Origin: Ovis canadensis
Lineage: Eukaryota > Chordata > Mammalia > Artiodactyla > Bovidae
DNA length: 64,000 nt
NCBI RefSeq assembly: GCF_042477335.2
Contig: NC_091263.1
Location: forward strand, 14,915,501-14,979,500
Direction of reading: 5' to 3'
Positions 43,149 through 54,703 of the stretch are shown piece by piece. The notes under the pieces are model-generated. The model saw only the letters and a program-made list of their open reading frames with translations. It ran no database searches and was not told the origin of the DNA. The translations under genes were made by a program, and so were the position numbers. Positions within the stretch are counted from its first letter, which is position 1. Each line of letters opens with the position of its first letter.

Positions 43149-43479
43149 CCTCACCAGTCCCCACTGCCCACAGCCCAGGCTGGGTGGGGCTGCTGAGCAT
43201 GGCTGGGTGTGAAGAACAGAAGCCAGGGCCTCTGACAAACCTGAAATATGAGGGCTAGCAGAAACAGAGGGACTCTGGGGAAAGACCCCCAGAGTTTGGG
43301 GCTCCCAGCCTTGTCAACCTGTTTGCTCTCTGCTCTCGGGAACGTGTCACTCCTAGGCAGAGGCACGTAAAATCCTAACTGCTTTCTTCGAATCACTCAA
43401 CACAATTGGGGCACAAGTCTGCATTTCAGTAAGGATACTAGTATGCTGTCAAAGGAACCAAAGGGTGTGAGTATGCACA

Positions 43480-43610
43480 AGTCTTTGCCCATCCACACGT
43501 GCGTGCCTGTGAGCACGTGTGTGTGTGCATGCATATACTGCATGTACATGTGTGCCTTGCACTCACATCTCTGTGGCATGTGTGCTCACATACATGCACA
43601 CATGTGAGCT
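43480..43610. repeat. Degenerate CA/TG-rich microsatellite-like tract
   Basis: Alternating purine-pyrimidine runs (gtgtgtgtgcatgcatatac and neighbours) upstream of PGAM2. They could adopt left-handed DNA. Not a pure repeat. Confidence 0.5.
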
Positions 43611-44295
43611 GCCACAAGGCTCCCCCTTGGCTCTGCTCTGTTAACCTATGAATGGGGTCTGTATATTGGCAGGGGACCTTTTGTGGCATTCCTGACCGCC
43701 CTCCTCAGGTCCCTCTTGCCCTGGCAGACTCTGTGCCTTGCCTACTCACAGGATGGGTCGTATGGAAGCCTCTGGCTGACAGCCGGGCTGGGAGGGACTC
43801 TGATATCTCCACTAATCCCGTCAAAGGACAGGGGAGAAGGAAAGGGTGCTGTGAACAGAAAGAGGGGCTGGGTGAGGGCTGCAGCCCTGAAGGGAGAGGT
43901 CTGGCCCTATGGAAGTGGCAGCAGTGTGGGGCAAGGGCTGAGGTGGGTTTTCAGGACAAATGAGAGCTGTGGGTCTGGCTGCTTGGGCCAGAGAGGGGCA
44001 GAAGGTTTTCAGCTCTCACATCCTTTTGTCAAGTTCTTACCCACATCTGCCACACTCTCCCACCCTACTTGCCTTCATGTAAGACAGGCTTATTATTCTC
44101 AGTTGAAAGTACCTTTAAAAAGAAAAAGAAAGCCAGGACTCATAAGGGGTCCCAGAATCAGAGGTACTGCATGTTAGGTCTGTGCTCAACTTAGAAGCGT
44201 GCAGAGGTCAGCTGAGGTTGACACTTGGGGGCAGTAGAGTTGGGTACAGGCCCAGGACTTCTACATTCAGTTTTGGGGGGACAAGGGCCACTGGA

Positions 44296-44365
44296 GTCTT
44301 GGCAGTGAAGAAACCAAGCAGAGGGGCGGGGTCTTGGCAGTGAAGAAACCAAGCAGAGGGGCAGG
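44296..44365 (+). repeat. 35-bp tandem duplication, two copies
   Basis: The unit beginning gtcttggcagtgaagaaacc at 44296 repeats at 44331 with one difference (gcgggg versus gcaggg). Recent local duplication in otherwise unique DNA. Confidence 0.85.
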
Positions 44366-45689
44366 GTTAAGATGCCAAGTTGCAGCTGCACCAGCAAAGA
44401 ATCAATCTTTATAGAACAGCAAACAAATGTGTGGTAAAGAGGCATGGAGGGCCTGGGTCATGTGTCCTAATGAGTGAGAATCACTGGAGAGTCTGAAGCA
44501 TGACTGTAAAGTCAGTTGCAGCTGTAGAGGCAGGATTGGAAGCCAACAGCCCTGGTAGAGGTGGTGACTTTGGGTTAGGTGTGAATGAGGCTGCTTAGCC
44601 TGGGTTGGGTGCAGATTGCCTGGTGAGGAGGTGCTAGACTGGGGAGCCAGTGGGCTTACTGCCAATCAAAGGAAGAGATGGGACATGCCTTTCTGTCTGT
44701 CTGAGGGCTGTTGAGACAACAGGGGACCTCAAAGGAAGTTTTAAGATTGAGAAGACACACAGCTTTTCAGTCGTGGCACACTTCAACCTGTCTCATTCAT
44801 TCAAAAAGTATTTGCTGGGCATGTCTGGTGTGCCAGGGCTGTTCAAGCACTGGGCAAGCAAGGCTCTGCCTGCCGGGGTGGGGTGGGGGGGGGCGGGTCT
44901 CCATCCCAGTGATGGGACATGGATAACAACATGTGATGTGTGTACCATGGTGGACAGTTAAGAGGTCCATGGAGAAGCAAGCAAGGGGGCAGGAGGACTG
45001 CTCTTTAATGGGACTGTCCTGGGAGGATGGAGTGAGCACCCTCCACTGGTCTCCCCATGACCACAGCTGTGAATCCTAGACAGAGGCAGAATGCAGATCT
45101 CACAGAACTGAAAAGAATCAGGCAGATGAAGCAGGTCAGATTCAAGGTTGCATGTTTTTTCTTCCAGAATTTCCCAACTTGAAACCTAGAAGTGTGCCCA
45201 ATGTGGACAGAAAGGGCTCCAGAGAATATCTCTGGTCCAAGGAATAGAAATAAAGTTCCTACAAGTCCCTTCCTTTTCTCCCCTTCTTACCACCACAGTT
45301 CCTGGGCAGTAATGTGGAGGTGGCACTGTCTCGGTGTCTAAACCAAGAGAAGAGCTACCCTCTAGCCAGAGGAGGTCAGGCTACAAGAGTGCATGGCAAC
45401 TACCTACTGCTTTCTCTCTCTGCCCTCCTGCAGCTGAGGACTGGATGCAGCTGCAGGAGCTGTGCAGCAAGCTAGGGGATGGAGGGGGAATAAGACCCCA
45501 AATTTCTGGCCAGTGCCCTTGAAAAGCAGGGACCAGGGAACTGTCAGGTATCTGGGTAAGCATGGAGAAGAGACAGATTTGGTGAGAGATTCAGTACAAT
45601 TGCAAGTGAATTCTTGGGCTCCCTGCACTTGTGGGCTTCAACCTAGACTGACCCACTGGTGACCTGATTATCTGCCAAAATGATAAGTG

Positions 45690-47210
45690 TTCTCCTTAGA
45701 ATTTAAACAGATTCTCAATATCTAAAATAGCTAGGACAATTTTGCATGTGACAGTCTAGTTTTTCCCAAACCATTTATTGCATGTCCTTTCCCTGTTTTA
45801 TATTCTTGGTTCTTTTGTTGTGAATTAGTTGACCACTCATGGGTGGGTTTATTTCTAAGTTCTCTATTCTGTCTGTTGGCCTATGTGTGTGTTTTATGCC
45901 AATATCATACTTTTTTTTATCACTGTAGCTTTGTAATATAGTTACAAAGAGCTGTGTATCTGCAGCTTTGTTCCTGTTTTTCAAAATTCCCTTAACTATT
46001 CATGGTCTTTTGAGGTTCCATACAAAGTTTTAGCTTTTTTTTTGTTTGTTTGTTTTCTGTTTTGAGAAAAATGCCACTGGAATTTTGATAGGGACTACAT
46101 TAAACCTATAAATTGTTTTCTCTAGCATGGACATTTTAACAACAATAATTCTTCCAGTCTATAAGCATAAATAGTTTTACACTTATTTGTATCATCTTCA
46201 AATTTTTCATCAGTGTCTTAGGTTTCAGTGTATAGATCTTGCACCACCTTGGTTAAATTTATTTTTAGTTGTTTTATTCTTTTTGATACAATTGTAAATA
46301 GGATTGTTTTCTTAATTTCTTTTTCTGCCATTTTTTAGTGTATAGAAACATAACTGATACTTGTACATTTTATATTTCAAAACTTCATTGAGTTTATTAG
46401 TTCTGACAGTTCTAGATTTCTTCTAGATTGTTGAATTTGTTGGTATGTAATTGTTCATAGTAGTTTCTTACTATCCTTTATGTGTTCTCAGTTATAATGT
46501 ATCATCTTCCTCTTTCATTTATAATTTTGTTTGATTCCTCTCATTGATTAGTAGCTAAAGTTTTGTCTGCTTCGTTTCTTTTTTTGAAGAACTAGCTCTT
46601 TGTTTCATTGATATTTACTGTTATCTGGTCATTCATTTCTGCTTTGCTTTTGTTACTTCTGTCCTTCTACTAACTTTGGACTTTTCTAGTTCCTTGAGGT
46701 GTAAGGTTAGATTGCTTATTTAAGTTCTTTCTTTTTCTTAATGTAGGTGTATATTGCTATGAACTTCCCTCTTCGAATTGCTTTTGCTGCATTCCATATG
46801 CTTTGGTATGGTGTATTTCCATTTTCATTTGTTTCAAAATATATTTTGCTTTCTTTTTTGACTTCTTTTTTGATTCATTGATTATTCAGAAGTATATTAT
46901 GTCATCTCCACATATTTGTAAATTTTCCAGGTTTCTTCTGGCAGAAGAAATTTATTAAGAAAATTAAGAACTTGCTCTGTGGATATAACCTATCTTGGAG
47001 CATATTCCATGTGTGTTTGAGAGGAATGTGTATTCTGTTGATAGATGAAATGTTCTGTATATGTCTTTTAAGTCCATTTGGTGTAATACATAGCTTTAAG
47101 TCTAATTTTTCCTTATTTTCTGTCCATATGATCTATCCGTTTTTGAAAGTGGGATACTAAAGTCCCCACTTATTACTGTATATTTCTATTTTCTCTTAAT
47201 GTCTGTTAAT
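45690..47210 (-). repeat. Old L1 ORF2-region fragment, antisense
   Basis: Reads like reverse-complement L1 ORF2 (cactggaattttgataggga and tgtatattgctatgaacttc). AT-rich with many stops, so not functional. Confidence 0.75.
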
Positions 47211-47213
47211 ATA

Positions 47214-47296
47214 AACATAAATATATTTAATAAAAATGTAAATTATACAAATATATAATAATATACATATATAATATATATATATATATATATATT
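47214..47296. repeat. AT-rich / (TA)n tract
   Basis: Alternating TA run ending atatatatatatttgc at the junction between two L1 fragments. Confidence 0.8.
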
Positions 47297-47309
47297 TGCT
47301 TTCCCTAAT

Positions 47310-47950
47310 GCAGGTGCAAAATACTTTGGGGGGTATTCACCTTTTAAAAAAAATTTAAATTAGAGGCTAATTCCTTTACAGTATTGTGGTGGGTTTTGCC
47401 ATACATTGACATGAATGAGCCATGGGTGTACATGTGTTCCCCATCCTGAACCCCCTTCCACCTCCTTCCCCATCCCATCCCTCAGGGTCATCCCAGTGCA
47501 CCAGCCCTGAGCACCCTGCCTCATGCATCAAACCTGGACTGGTGATCTATTTCACATACGTTAATATACATGTTTCAATGCTATTCTCTGAAATCATCCC
47601 ACCCTTGCCTTCTCCCACAAAGTCCAACAGTCTGTTCTTTACATCTGTGTCTCTTTTGCTATCTCGCATATAGGGTTATCATTACCATCTTTTTAAATTC
47701 CATGTATATGTGTTAATATACTGTATTGGTGAGTTTCTTTCTGACTTCGCTCTGTATAATAGGCTCCACTTTCATCTACCTCATAAGAACTGATTCAAAT
47801 GCATACTTTTTAATAGCTGAGTAAATATTTAAAACTACCCTTGTTGGATTGACCCTTTTATCTTTATACAATAACCTCTACATCTCTTTATATATATGTG
47901 TGTTTATATATATACAGAGAGAGAGCAAAGTAAATCAGCTATATATATAT

Positions 47951-48010
<60 letters not shown>

Positions 48011-48403
48011 ATCCACTCTTCTTTATATTCTTTTCCCAGATAGGCCATTATAGAGTGTTGTGTAGAGTATTCTGTGAAAACAGTAGGTCGTTATTTTTAT
48101 CTATTTTAGTTTTGTTATAGTATAGATGACTTACAATGTTCTGCCAATTTCTGCTGTGCAGCAAAATAACTCAGTTATACACATATATACATTCTTCTAA
48201 AATATTCTCTATCATCATGGTTTACCACAGGATATTGGCCATAGCTCCCTGTACATTAAGACCCTTTTGTTCATATGGTGCAAATGTCATAGTCTGCATC
48301 TGCCAACTCCCAGCTCTCGGCCCCTCTGTCTCCCTCCCCCACCTTGCCGACCACAGTCTGTTCTCTGTTTCTCTGAGTCTGTCTCTGTTTTGCAGATAGG
48401 TCC
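47310..48403 (-). repeat. Bovine-type L1 3' fragment, antisense
   Basis: Contains catacattgacatgaatgag, catgtgttccccatcctgaa and ataggctccactttcatcta, the reverse complement of the ruminant L1 3' region. The (TA)n tract at 47939-48012 interrupts it. Confidence 0.8.
47939..48012. repeat. (TA)n / (TACA)n microsatellite
   Basis: About 70 bp of alternating TA with short TACA interruptions, within L1 sequence. Confidence 0.9.
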
Positions 48404-48414
48404 ATTCCACATAT

Positions 48415-48619
48415 GGAAAGTGAAGTCTCTCAGTCGTGTCCGACTCGTTGAGACTTCCTGGACTGTAGCCTGCCAGGCTCCTCTGTCCGTGGGATTTTCC
48501 AGGCAAGAGTACGAGTGGGATGCATTGCCTTCTCCAGGGGATCTTCCCGACCCAGGGATCGAACCCAGGTCTCCCACATTGTAGGCAGATGCTTTACTGT
48601 CTGAGCCAACAGGGAAGTC
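48415..48619 (-). repeat. Bov-tA-type SINE with 11-bp target-site duplication
   Basis: Reverse-complement SINE (tctctcagtcgtgtccgact). It is flanked by perfect attccacatat at 48404-48414 and 48620-48630, inserted in the L1. Confidence 0.9.
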
Positions 48620-48636
48620 ATTCCACATATAAGTGA

Positions 48637-49706
48637 TCAGTTCAGTTCAGTTCAGTCGCTCAGTCGTATCCAGCTCTTTGCGACCCCATGAATCGCAGCA
48701 CGCCAGGACTCCCTGTCCATCACCAACTCCCAGAGTTCACAAACTCAGGTCCATCGAGTTGGTGATGCCATCCAGCCATCTCATCATCTGTCATCCCCTT
48801 CTTCTCCTGCCCCCAATGCCTCCCAGCATCAAAGTCTTTTCCAATGAGTCAACTCTTCGCATGAGGTGGCCAAAGTACTGAAGTTTCAGCTTTAGCATCA
48901 TTCCTTCCAAAGAACATCTAGGGCTGATCTCCTTCAGAAAGGACTAGTTGGATCTCGCAGTCCAAGGGACTCTCAAGAGTCTTCTCCAACACCACAGTGC
49001 AAAAGCATCAATTCTTCGACACTCAGCCTTCTTCACAGTCCAACTCTCACATCCATACATGACCACAGGAAAAACCATAGCCTTGACTAGACGGACATTT
49101 GTTGGCAAAGTAATATCTCTGCTTTTTAAAATGCTATCTAGTTTGGTCATAACTTTTCTTCCAAGGAGTAAGCGTCTTTTAATTGCATGGCTGCAGTCAC
49201 CAGTGATTTTGGAGCCCCCCACAAAATAAAGTCTGACACTGTTTCCACTGTTTCCCCATCTATTTCCCATGAAGTGATGGGACCAGATGCCATGATCTTC
49301 ATTTTCTAAATGTTGAGCTTTAAGCCATCTTTTTCACTCTCCTCTTTCACTTTCATCAAGAGGCTTTTTTGTTCCTCTTCACTTTCTGCCATAAGGGTGG
49401 TGTCATCTGCATATCTGAGGTTATTGATATTTCTTCCAGCAATCTTGATTCCAGCTTGTGCTTCTTCCAGCCCAGGGTTTCTCATGATGTACTCTGCATA
49501 GAAGTTAAATAAGCAGGGTGACAATATACAGCCTTGACATACTCCTTTTCCTATTTGGAACCAGTCTGTTGTTCCACGTCCAGTTCTAACTGGTGCTTCT
49601 TGACCTGCATATGGGTTTCTCAAGAGGCAGGTCAGGTGGTCTGGTATTCTCATCTCTTTTAGAATTTTCCACAGTTTATTGTGATCCACACTGGCAAAGG
49701 CTTTGG
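48637..49706 (-). repeat. BovB LINE, antisense, 3' portion
   Basis: Starts with the inverted tail (gttcagttcagttcagtcgc) and runs back through the RT palm. On the minus strand 49306-49689 reads GVCQGCILSPCLFN and YADDTTLMAESEEE. It continues beyond the LTR at 50982. Confidence 0.9.
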
Positions 49707-50981
49707 TACCGGGGTCCAGCCCCGGTTGGATCCAGGGTTATCCCCAGGGTGATGGTGTTGGTGATTGAGAAAGATAGAGAAAGAGAAAAGGAAAGAATTT
49801 TGCAGTTAAGAAAATAAAGGAGAGAAAGAGGCTGATATTCCTTGGTTTATGCAGAAAGCTAATAAAGCCCCAGCATGAGACTTGCACTGTTCACATAGGC
49901 CACATGCGCCCTCTTGAATCACTGAATGTGCCCCACCTTGGGCATCTTCTCAAGTGAGTCTTAGAAGCCCAGGCAGAGAAGTGAACTCAGAGGGCCCCTG
50001 CGCTCCAGGGAGTCAGACTGAAAAGAAAGAGGAGGAAGGAAAGAACGACACAGGGAGACTAAGCTTCGGTGAGCAAGGCCCGCAACTTTATTTTCACAGA
50101 GAGCTCTTATACCTTAACTTGTACATAGAGAATAATGGAAGATGCAGAGTCATGCAGGGTCAGCAGCCCTGACCCTTATCGAGACCAGGCTTTCTTTCTG
50201 CATACCCATCGGTATACAGATGTCTTAGGTGATTTACATCATCTTCTGGCCAGGAGGCCTGTTAACATTTTATGACCCTTTCTTCTGATAAAGGTTAGTT
50301 AACCAGAAAGCTTATTTTCTCTAAAAGTGTTTTTTCTAAAGTCAGGCACCATTCTCTGAAAGTAGTAGATAAAGTTGCATTCCTATAGGGCAAAGGTACA
50401 GTGGGCTATAACAGTGAAAGAATTTATTAACTCAAGGTTTAGTGTTGTTAATATCAAGGCCACTACTTATATTTCTATATATCAAGTATGTTAATTAATG
50501 CACACAATATGAAATTTGGCAGCAAACATTGGCTCAACAATGAAACCCTTCACCAGTACTATTCTAATAATTTTTAATTCCTCAAAAGGCTTTATTTAAG
50601 CTTCCTTTGCCTCTCGTGGATGGGAGGCTGTAAACAGTCACAAGCGTAGTTGTAAAAGTCCAGATAAACCTGTCAGGTAATTTAGAGAGCCATCAGAAGG
50701 GTTTGAATTGAAACACTCCTCTTGTGCCCAGGAGACTTATTAACTCAAGCTCTAAGCTGATCTTCTTCAGAGAAATGTGGTTGGGGATAGGCCCCCGTTG
50801 GTGTCGGAAGAGTTGGTGAAAGGCATAATATAGTAAACAGTAGACAGACAGATTCTAGTTTTTGGGTAGATGCTCAAGCAGGTCCAGGGGGTCCCTCGAG
50901 TCCTGATTCGCCTTTGCCCGTCAGGTCTCTTCCTCATAACCTTTGTCATAGGTGGGATCTCCTGTGCTGGCTCCCCGCACT
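49707..50981 (-). mobile_element. Probable solo LTR (endogenous retrovirus) inserted in BovB
   Basis: About 1.27 kb interrupting BovB in one codon-continuous place. On the minus strand it begins tgcggggagccagcacagg and contains a promoter-like gtataagagctctctgtg followed 10 bp later by aataaagttgcgggcc, the TATA/R/polyadenylation layout of an LTR. The far end reads ccccggtacca. No gag, pol or env remnant is present. The retrovirus family is not assigned. Confidence 0.7.
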
Positions 50982-51481
50982 CTGCATTGTCAATAAAGCA
51001 GAAATAGATGTTTTTCTGGAACTCTCGTGCTTTTCCCATGATCCAGTGGATGTTGGCAATTTGATCTCTGGTTTCTCTGCCTTTTCTAAAACCAGCTTGA
51101 ACATCAGGAAGTTCACGGTTCACATATTGCTGAAGCCTGGCTTGGAGAATTTTGAGCATTATTTTACTAGCTTGTGAGATGAGTGCAATTGTGCAGTAGT
51201 TTGAACATTCTTTAGCATTGCCTTTCTTTGGGATTGGAATGAAAACACCTTTTCCAGTCCTGTGGCCACTGCTGAGTTTTCCAAATTTGCTGGCATATTG
51301 AGTGCAGCACTTTCACAGCATCATCTTTCAGGATTTGAAATAGCTCAACTGGAATTCCATCACCTCCACTAACTTTGTTCCTAGTGATGCTTTCTAAGGC
51401 CCACTTGACTTCACATTCCAGGATGTCTGGCTCTAGGTGAGTGATCACACCATCGTGATTATCTTGGTCATGAAGATCTCT
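50982..51481 (-). repeat. BovB LINE, antisense, continuation
   Basis: Resumes at caataaagcagaaatagatg and runs to gattatcttggtcatgaaga, the region upstream of the RT palm. The junction with 49706 is contiguous in BovB coordinates, apart from a few bases that likely represent the LTR target duplication. Confidence 0.88.
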
Positions 51482-53290
51482 TTAGTAACCTTTGTTAATT
51501 CCTTTAGCATTTTTAATACCTTTTTTAAAATTTGGGGTTTCGTAGACTGGTGAGGTCTGTTTTATTATTTGTTCTTTCAGAGAATTTCTCCTGTTCTTTT
51601 CATTGGGAATAGTTCTTCTCCTTTTCTTATTTTACTTAACTTTCTCTGTCTCTATGAATTCAGGAGAAACAGTTATCTATTGCGGTCTTAAAGGGGTTTG
51701 CTTATGTGGGAGCACCACTGTGTAGATTGTGTGAGTCCAATGTTTTTGGTGTAAGGACTGATTTTGACATGTTGCGAGCCTTGTCTTTCCTTAGAGTGTG
51801 CTGGCTGTTATCCCCTTGATAAGAGTGTGGTTGCTGTTGTGAAGTCCAGACCTGTGCTGGATGTGGGTAGGGCCTCCTCTTTGCTCAGTGGCTACCACAG
51901 CCCTGCTAGGGGGTAGGTTCTGCTCTGCAGTTGTTGTAGTAGAAGCCCTGAAGATTGGGTTTGGTAAGGCTTAACAAAGTGCATGCCCTGTCCCAAAGGA
52001 GGTGACTGCTAAAGCACATGAAGCCCATATGGCCACAGGGAACTTATGTGCAACCTGTATGAGCATCTGCAGTTCTGTCCAAAGCAAGTCAAGGTAAATA
52101 TCCTTTCTCCGTTGTGATCATCCTAGATCTAGTGCTAGGCTGTGGCGTGGAATGGGCTGGTGCTGAGTACTGAGGAGGTAAGAATTGAGATTTTGCATCC
52201 ACCTGGGACCAACCTGAGCTGACTCTGTGGCAGACCTTCCCCAGGACCTATCTGCCCCAAATATGGCTCCAAGCTGCAGTGCAGGGTTGATGGAGCTGGA
52301 GTGCTTCCACAGGGAAGCAAACTACTGTGTACTCCTCTCCGGGGCCTGTCCATGGAGATTTGCATTTCTGTGGTACCACCAGGTATGTGCTGCAACAAAG
52401 CCCACCACAAGTGGACCCATTCTCACAGTGCAAGTGCTGCCACTGGGCTCAAGGCCAGACCCACTCCAGCCATGCCCCTGCTAATGAACTCCTCAGTTCA
52501 GCTTGGACCACCTCAGACACTCTGGGCTCTCTCAACACAACTATACCAAGTTCTCTCCCAGGGATCAACCACCCAGGATTTAATGTCTAGCCACTGTAAG
52601 TACTAGCATCCTCTCTTGACATGTTTCAGACTGAGAATTGCAGTGAGGTGGCAGCTGCTATCACCAGTTTCTCTCCATGCTGATTGCAAGCAAGTCAGCA
52701 TGAATACACTCTTTGCAAGCAGAATCCAGGCTCCTCCAGCCTCTCTCTGTGTCCCAGCAGCCCTCTGAACAGGCAAAGGGACTCTCCAGGTGAGAGTCTG
52801 CTAGTATGGACCTTCCCTTCTTCACAGATTCCTCCCAGGGTACCAGTCCCATTCTGATGCCTTTTCTTCTCCCACTTCTGCCCACCAACATGGACTTTTT
52901 CCTTGCAACTTTGGTAGTATAGGAGATTTACCAGTTTCTAGTAAATTTCTGTGAGAGTTCTTCACTTGGTTGATGTATTTTTGATGTGTTTGTGGGCGGG
53001 GGGTGGGGGGGGAGGTGAGCTCTACATCCTACATCAGCAATATGTTGATCCTCTGGACCAAGCTGTACATTTTCACACACACCCCCCTCAATGTTTTATG
53101 TCTTTAATGTTACAATTTTTTTTTGCATTTAGTATCAGTTAACAAATTACTGTATTTAGTTATTTTAAATACTTTTGCCTTCTAACTTTTATTAGACTTA
53201 AAAGTGATCTGTAGATTTTTAACTGTTTGTTCATAACCATTATTACAACATTATTCTGAATTTAATTTTATATTTAACTTTACCAGTGAG
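51482..53290. other. Probable retrotransposon-derived stretch, not resolved
   Basis: AT-rich at both ends with a GC-richer middle (52.0-52.9 kb) that resembles an old L1 5' region by composition. No gene or intact frame recognised. Confidence 0.35.
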
Positions 53291-53299
53291 ATTTATATT

Positions 53300-54112
53300 T
53301 TTAGATTTTTGTTACTAATTAATGTCCTTTTGTTTCAGCTTGAAGTTCCTTTAATAGTTTTTTAAGGCTGGTATAATGGTAATGAACTCTTTCTGCTTTT
53401 GCTTATCTAGAAAATTCTGTATCTCTCCTTCAATTCTGAAGGACAGCTTTGCCAAGTATTCTTGACTGGCAGGTTTTATTTTTCCCAGGAATAGTTTCTG
53501 ATGAAAACTCTGCTGGGGGATTCCCTTGTATCACAAGTCCTTTTTTTTTTTTCCTTTTGCTGCTTTTAACATTTTCTCCTTGTCTTTAATTTTTGACAAT
53601 TTAATTATAATGTGTCTTGGTATGAGTCATTTTTGATTCATCTTATTTGAAGTTTTATGTGCTTCCTGGATTTGGATGTCTATTTGTTTCCCCAGCTTAA
53701 GAATGTTTTCAGCCATTATTTCTTTGAATAACCTTTTTGTTGCTTTCTTCTCTTTCTGGGATTCTTATGATGCATATGTTGACCCACTTGATTCTGTCCC
53801 CTAAGTCCCTTAAACTCTCTTCACTTATTTTTGTTTTTTTTTCTTCTTTCTTTTTTGATTGGACAAATTCCACTTCTCTGTATTTGAGTTAGCTAATCTT
53901 TTCAGTTCAGTTATTATATTCTTCAGGTTTGTGATTTCTGTCCAGTACTTAGCTATGTTTTCTGTCTCTTTGTTGAAATTCTTTCTTAGTTTATGCATTG
54001 TTCTGAGCTCACTAAGCATCTTTATGACTATTATTTTGAACTGTTTATCAGGTAAATCACTTATGACCATTTCATTTAGATCTGTTTCTAGAGTTATATC
54101 TTATTTTTAGGA
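53300..54112 (-). repeat. Old L1 fragment, antisense
   Basis: gattcttatgatgcatatgt followed by tgacccacttgattctgtcc is typical of reverse-complement L1 5' UTR/ORF1 sequence. It continues the antisense L1 field. Confidence 0.6.
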
Positions 54113-54129
54113 GAGGGGGCATATTCTTC

Positions 54130-54703
54130 TGCTGACTTAAAAAAAAATTGCACAAAGTGAGAGTTGTGAGTTAAGTTTTATTTGGGGCAAAATGAGGACT
54201 GCAGCCTGGCAGAGAGCATTTCAGATAACTCTGAGAAACTGCTGCAAAGAGTTAAGGGGGGAAGGTCAATATATATGTGATTTTGGTGAAAGGGAGTTCT
54301 TACAGTCAAGCACATATTTTTGTGGAATATTTCTGTTAAGTCACAAGGAGCAGATGTCACCATGAAGGAATTTAGTGCTTTTCTAGATATGAGGAGGTAC
54401 AAGAATTGGGCTTGCAAAACCTGCTCCTGAAAACATCTATCAAAAATCCTGTCCTGCCAGTTTTTCCAGAGACAGACTGCCTCCTTCCTGATCTCCACCC
54501 TGAATTCTCTGCAGGGTGCTTAAAGTTAGCAGCTGCAGCAGCACCTGTAATTTAATCCTTGCAGAGGTAAATGCCAAATGCCCATGGCAAGTACCAATTT
54601 GTAGTTGACACCTCTGTTGATCATTTTTCTTCATTATTTATGTTGGTTTCTGTGCATTAGATGAAATAGTCACCTCTTTCAGTCTTGATATTAATAGAGT
54701 GGT
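54130..54703 (+). repeat. ERVL-like LTR, 5' portion
   Basis: gagagttgtgagttaagttt, tatttggggcaaaatgagga and the later gatattaatagagtggtgg resemble a ruminant ERV LTR I have seen but cannot name. It abuts a BovB that appears to have inserted at its end. Confidence 0.5.

Larger units (their letters stand above)
43150..45680. other. Intergenic stretch upstream of PGAM2
   Basis: Apart from the CA/TG tract, the 35-bp duplication and a G-rich patch near 44880-44900 I recognise nothing. No coding exon is supported. Confidence 0.45.

Noticed and set aside
43480-43610. CRISPR-like or regular short repeats
   Set aside because: The CA/TG tract has no conserved repeat-spacer pattern and is microsatellite decay.
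47849-48120. Tyr/Ile-repeat open frames around 47.9-48.0 kb
   Set aside because: They are translations of a (TA)n microsatellite.
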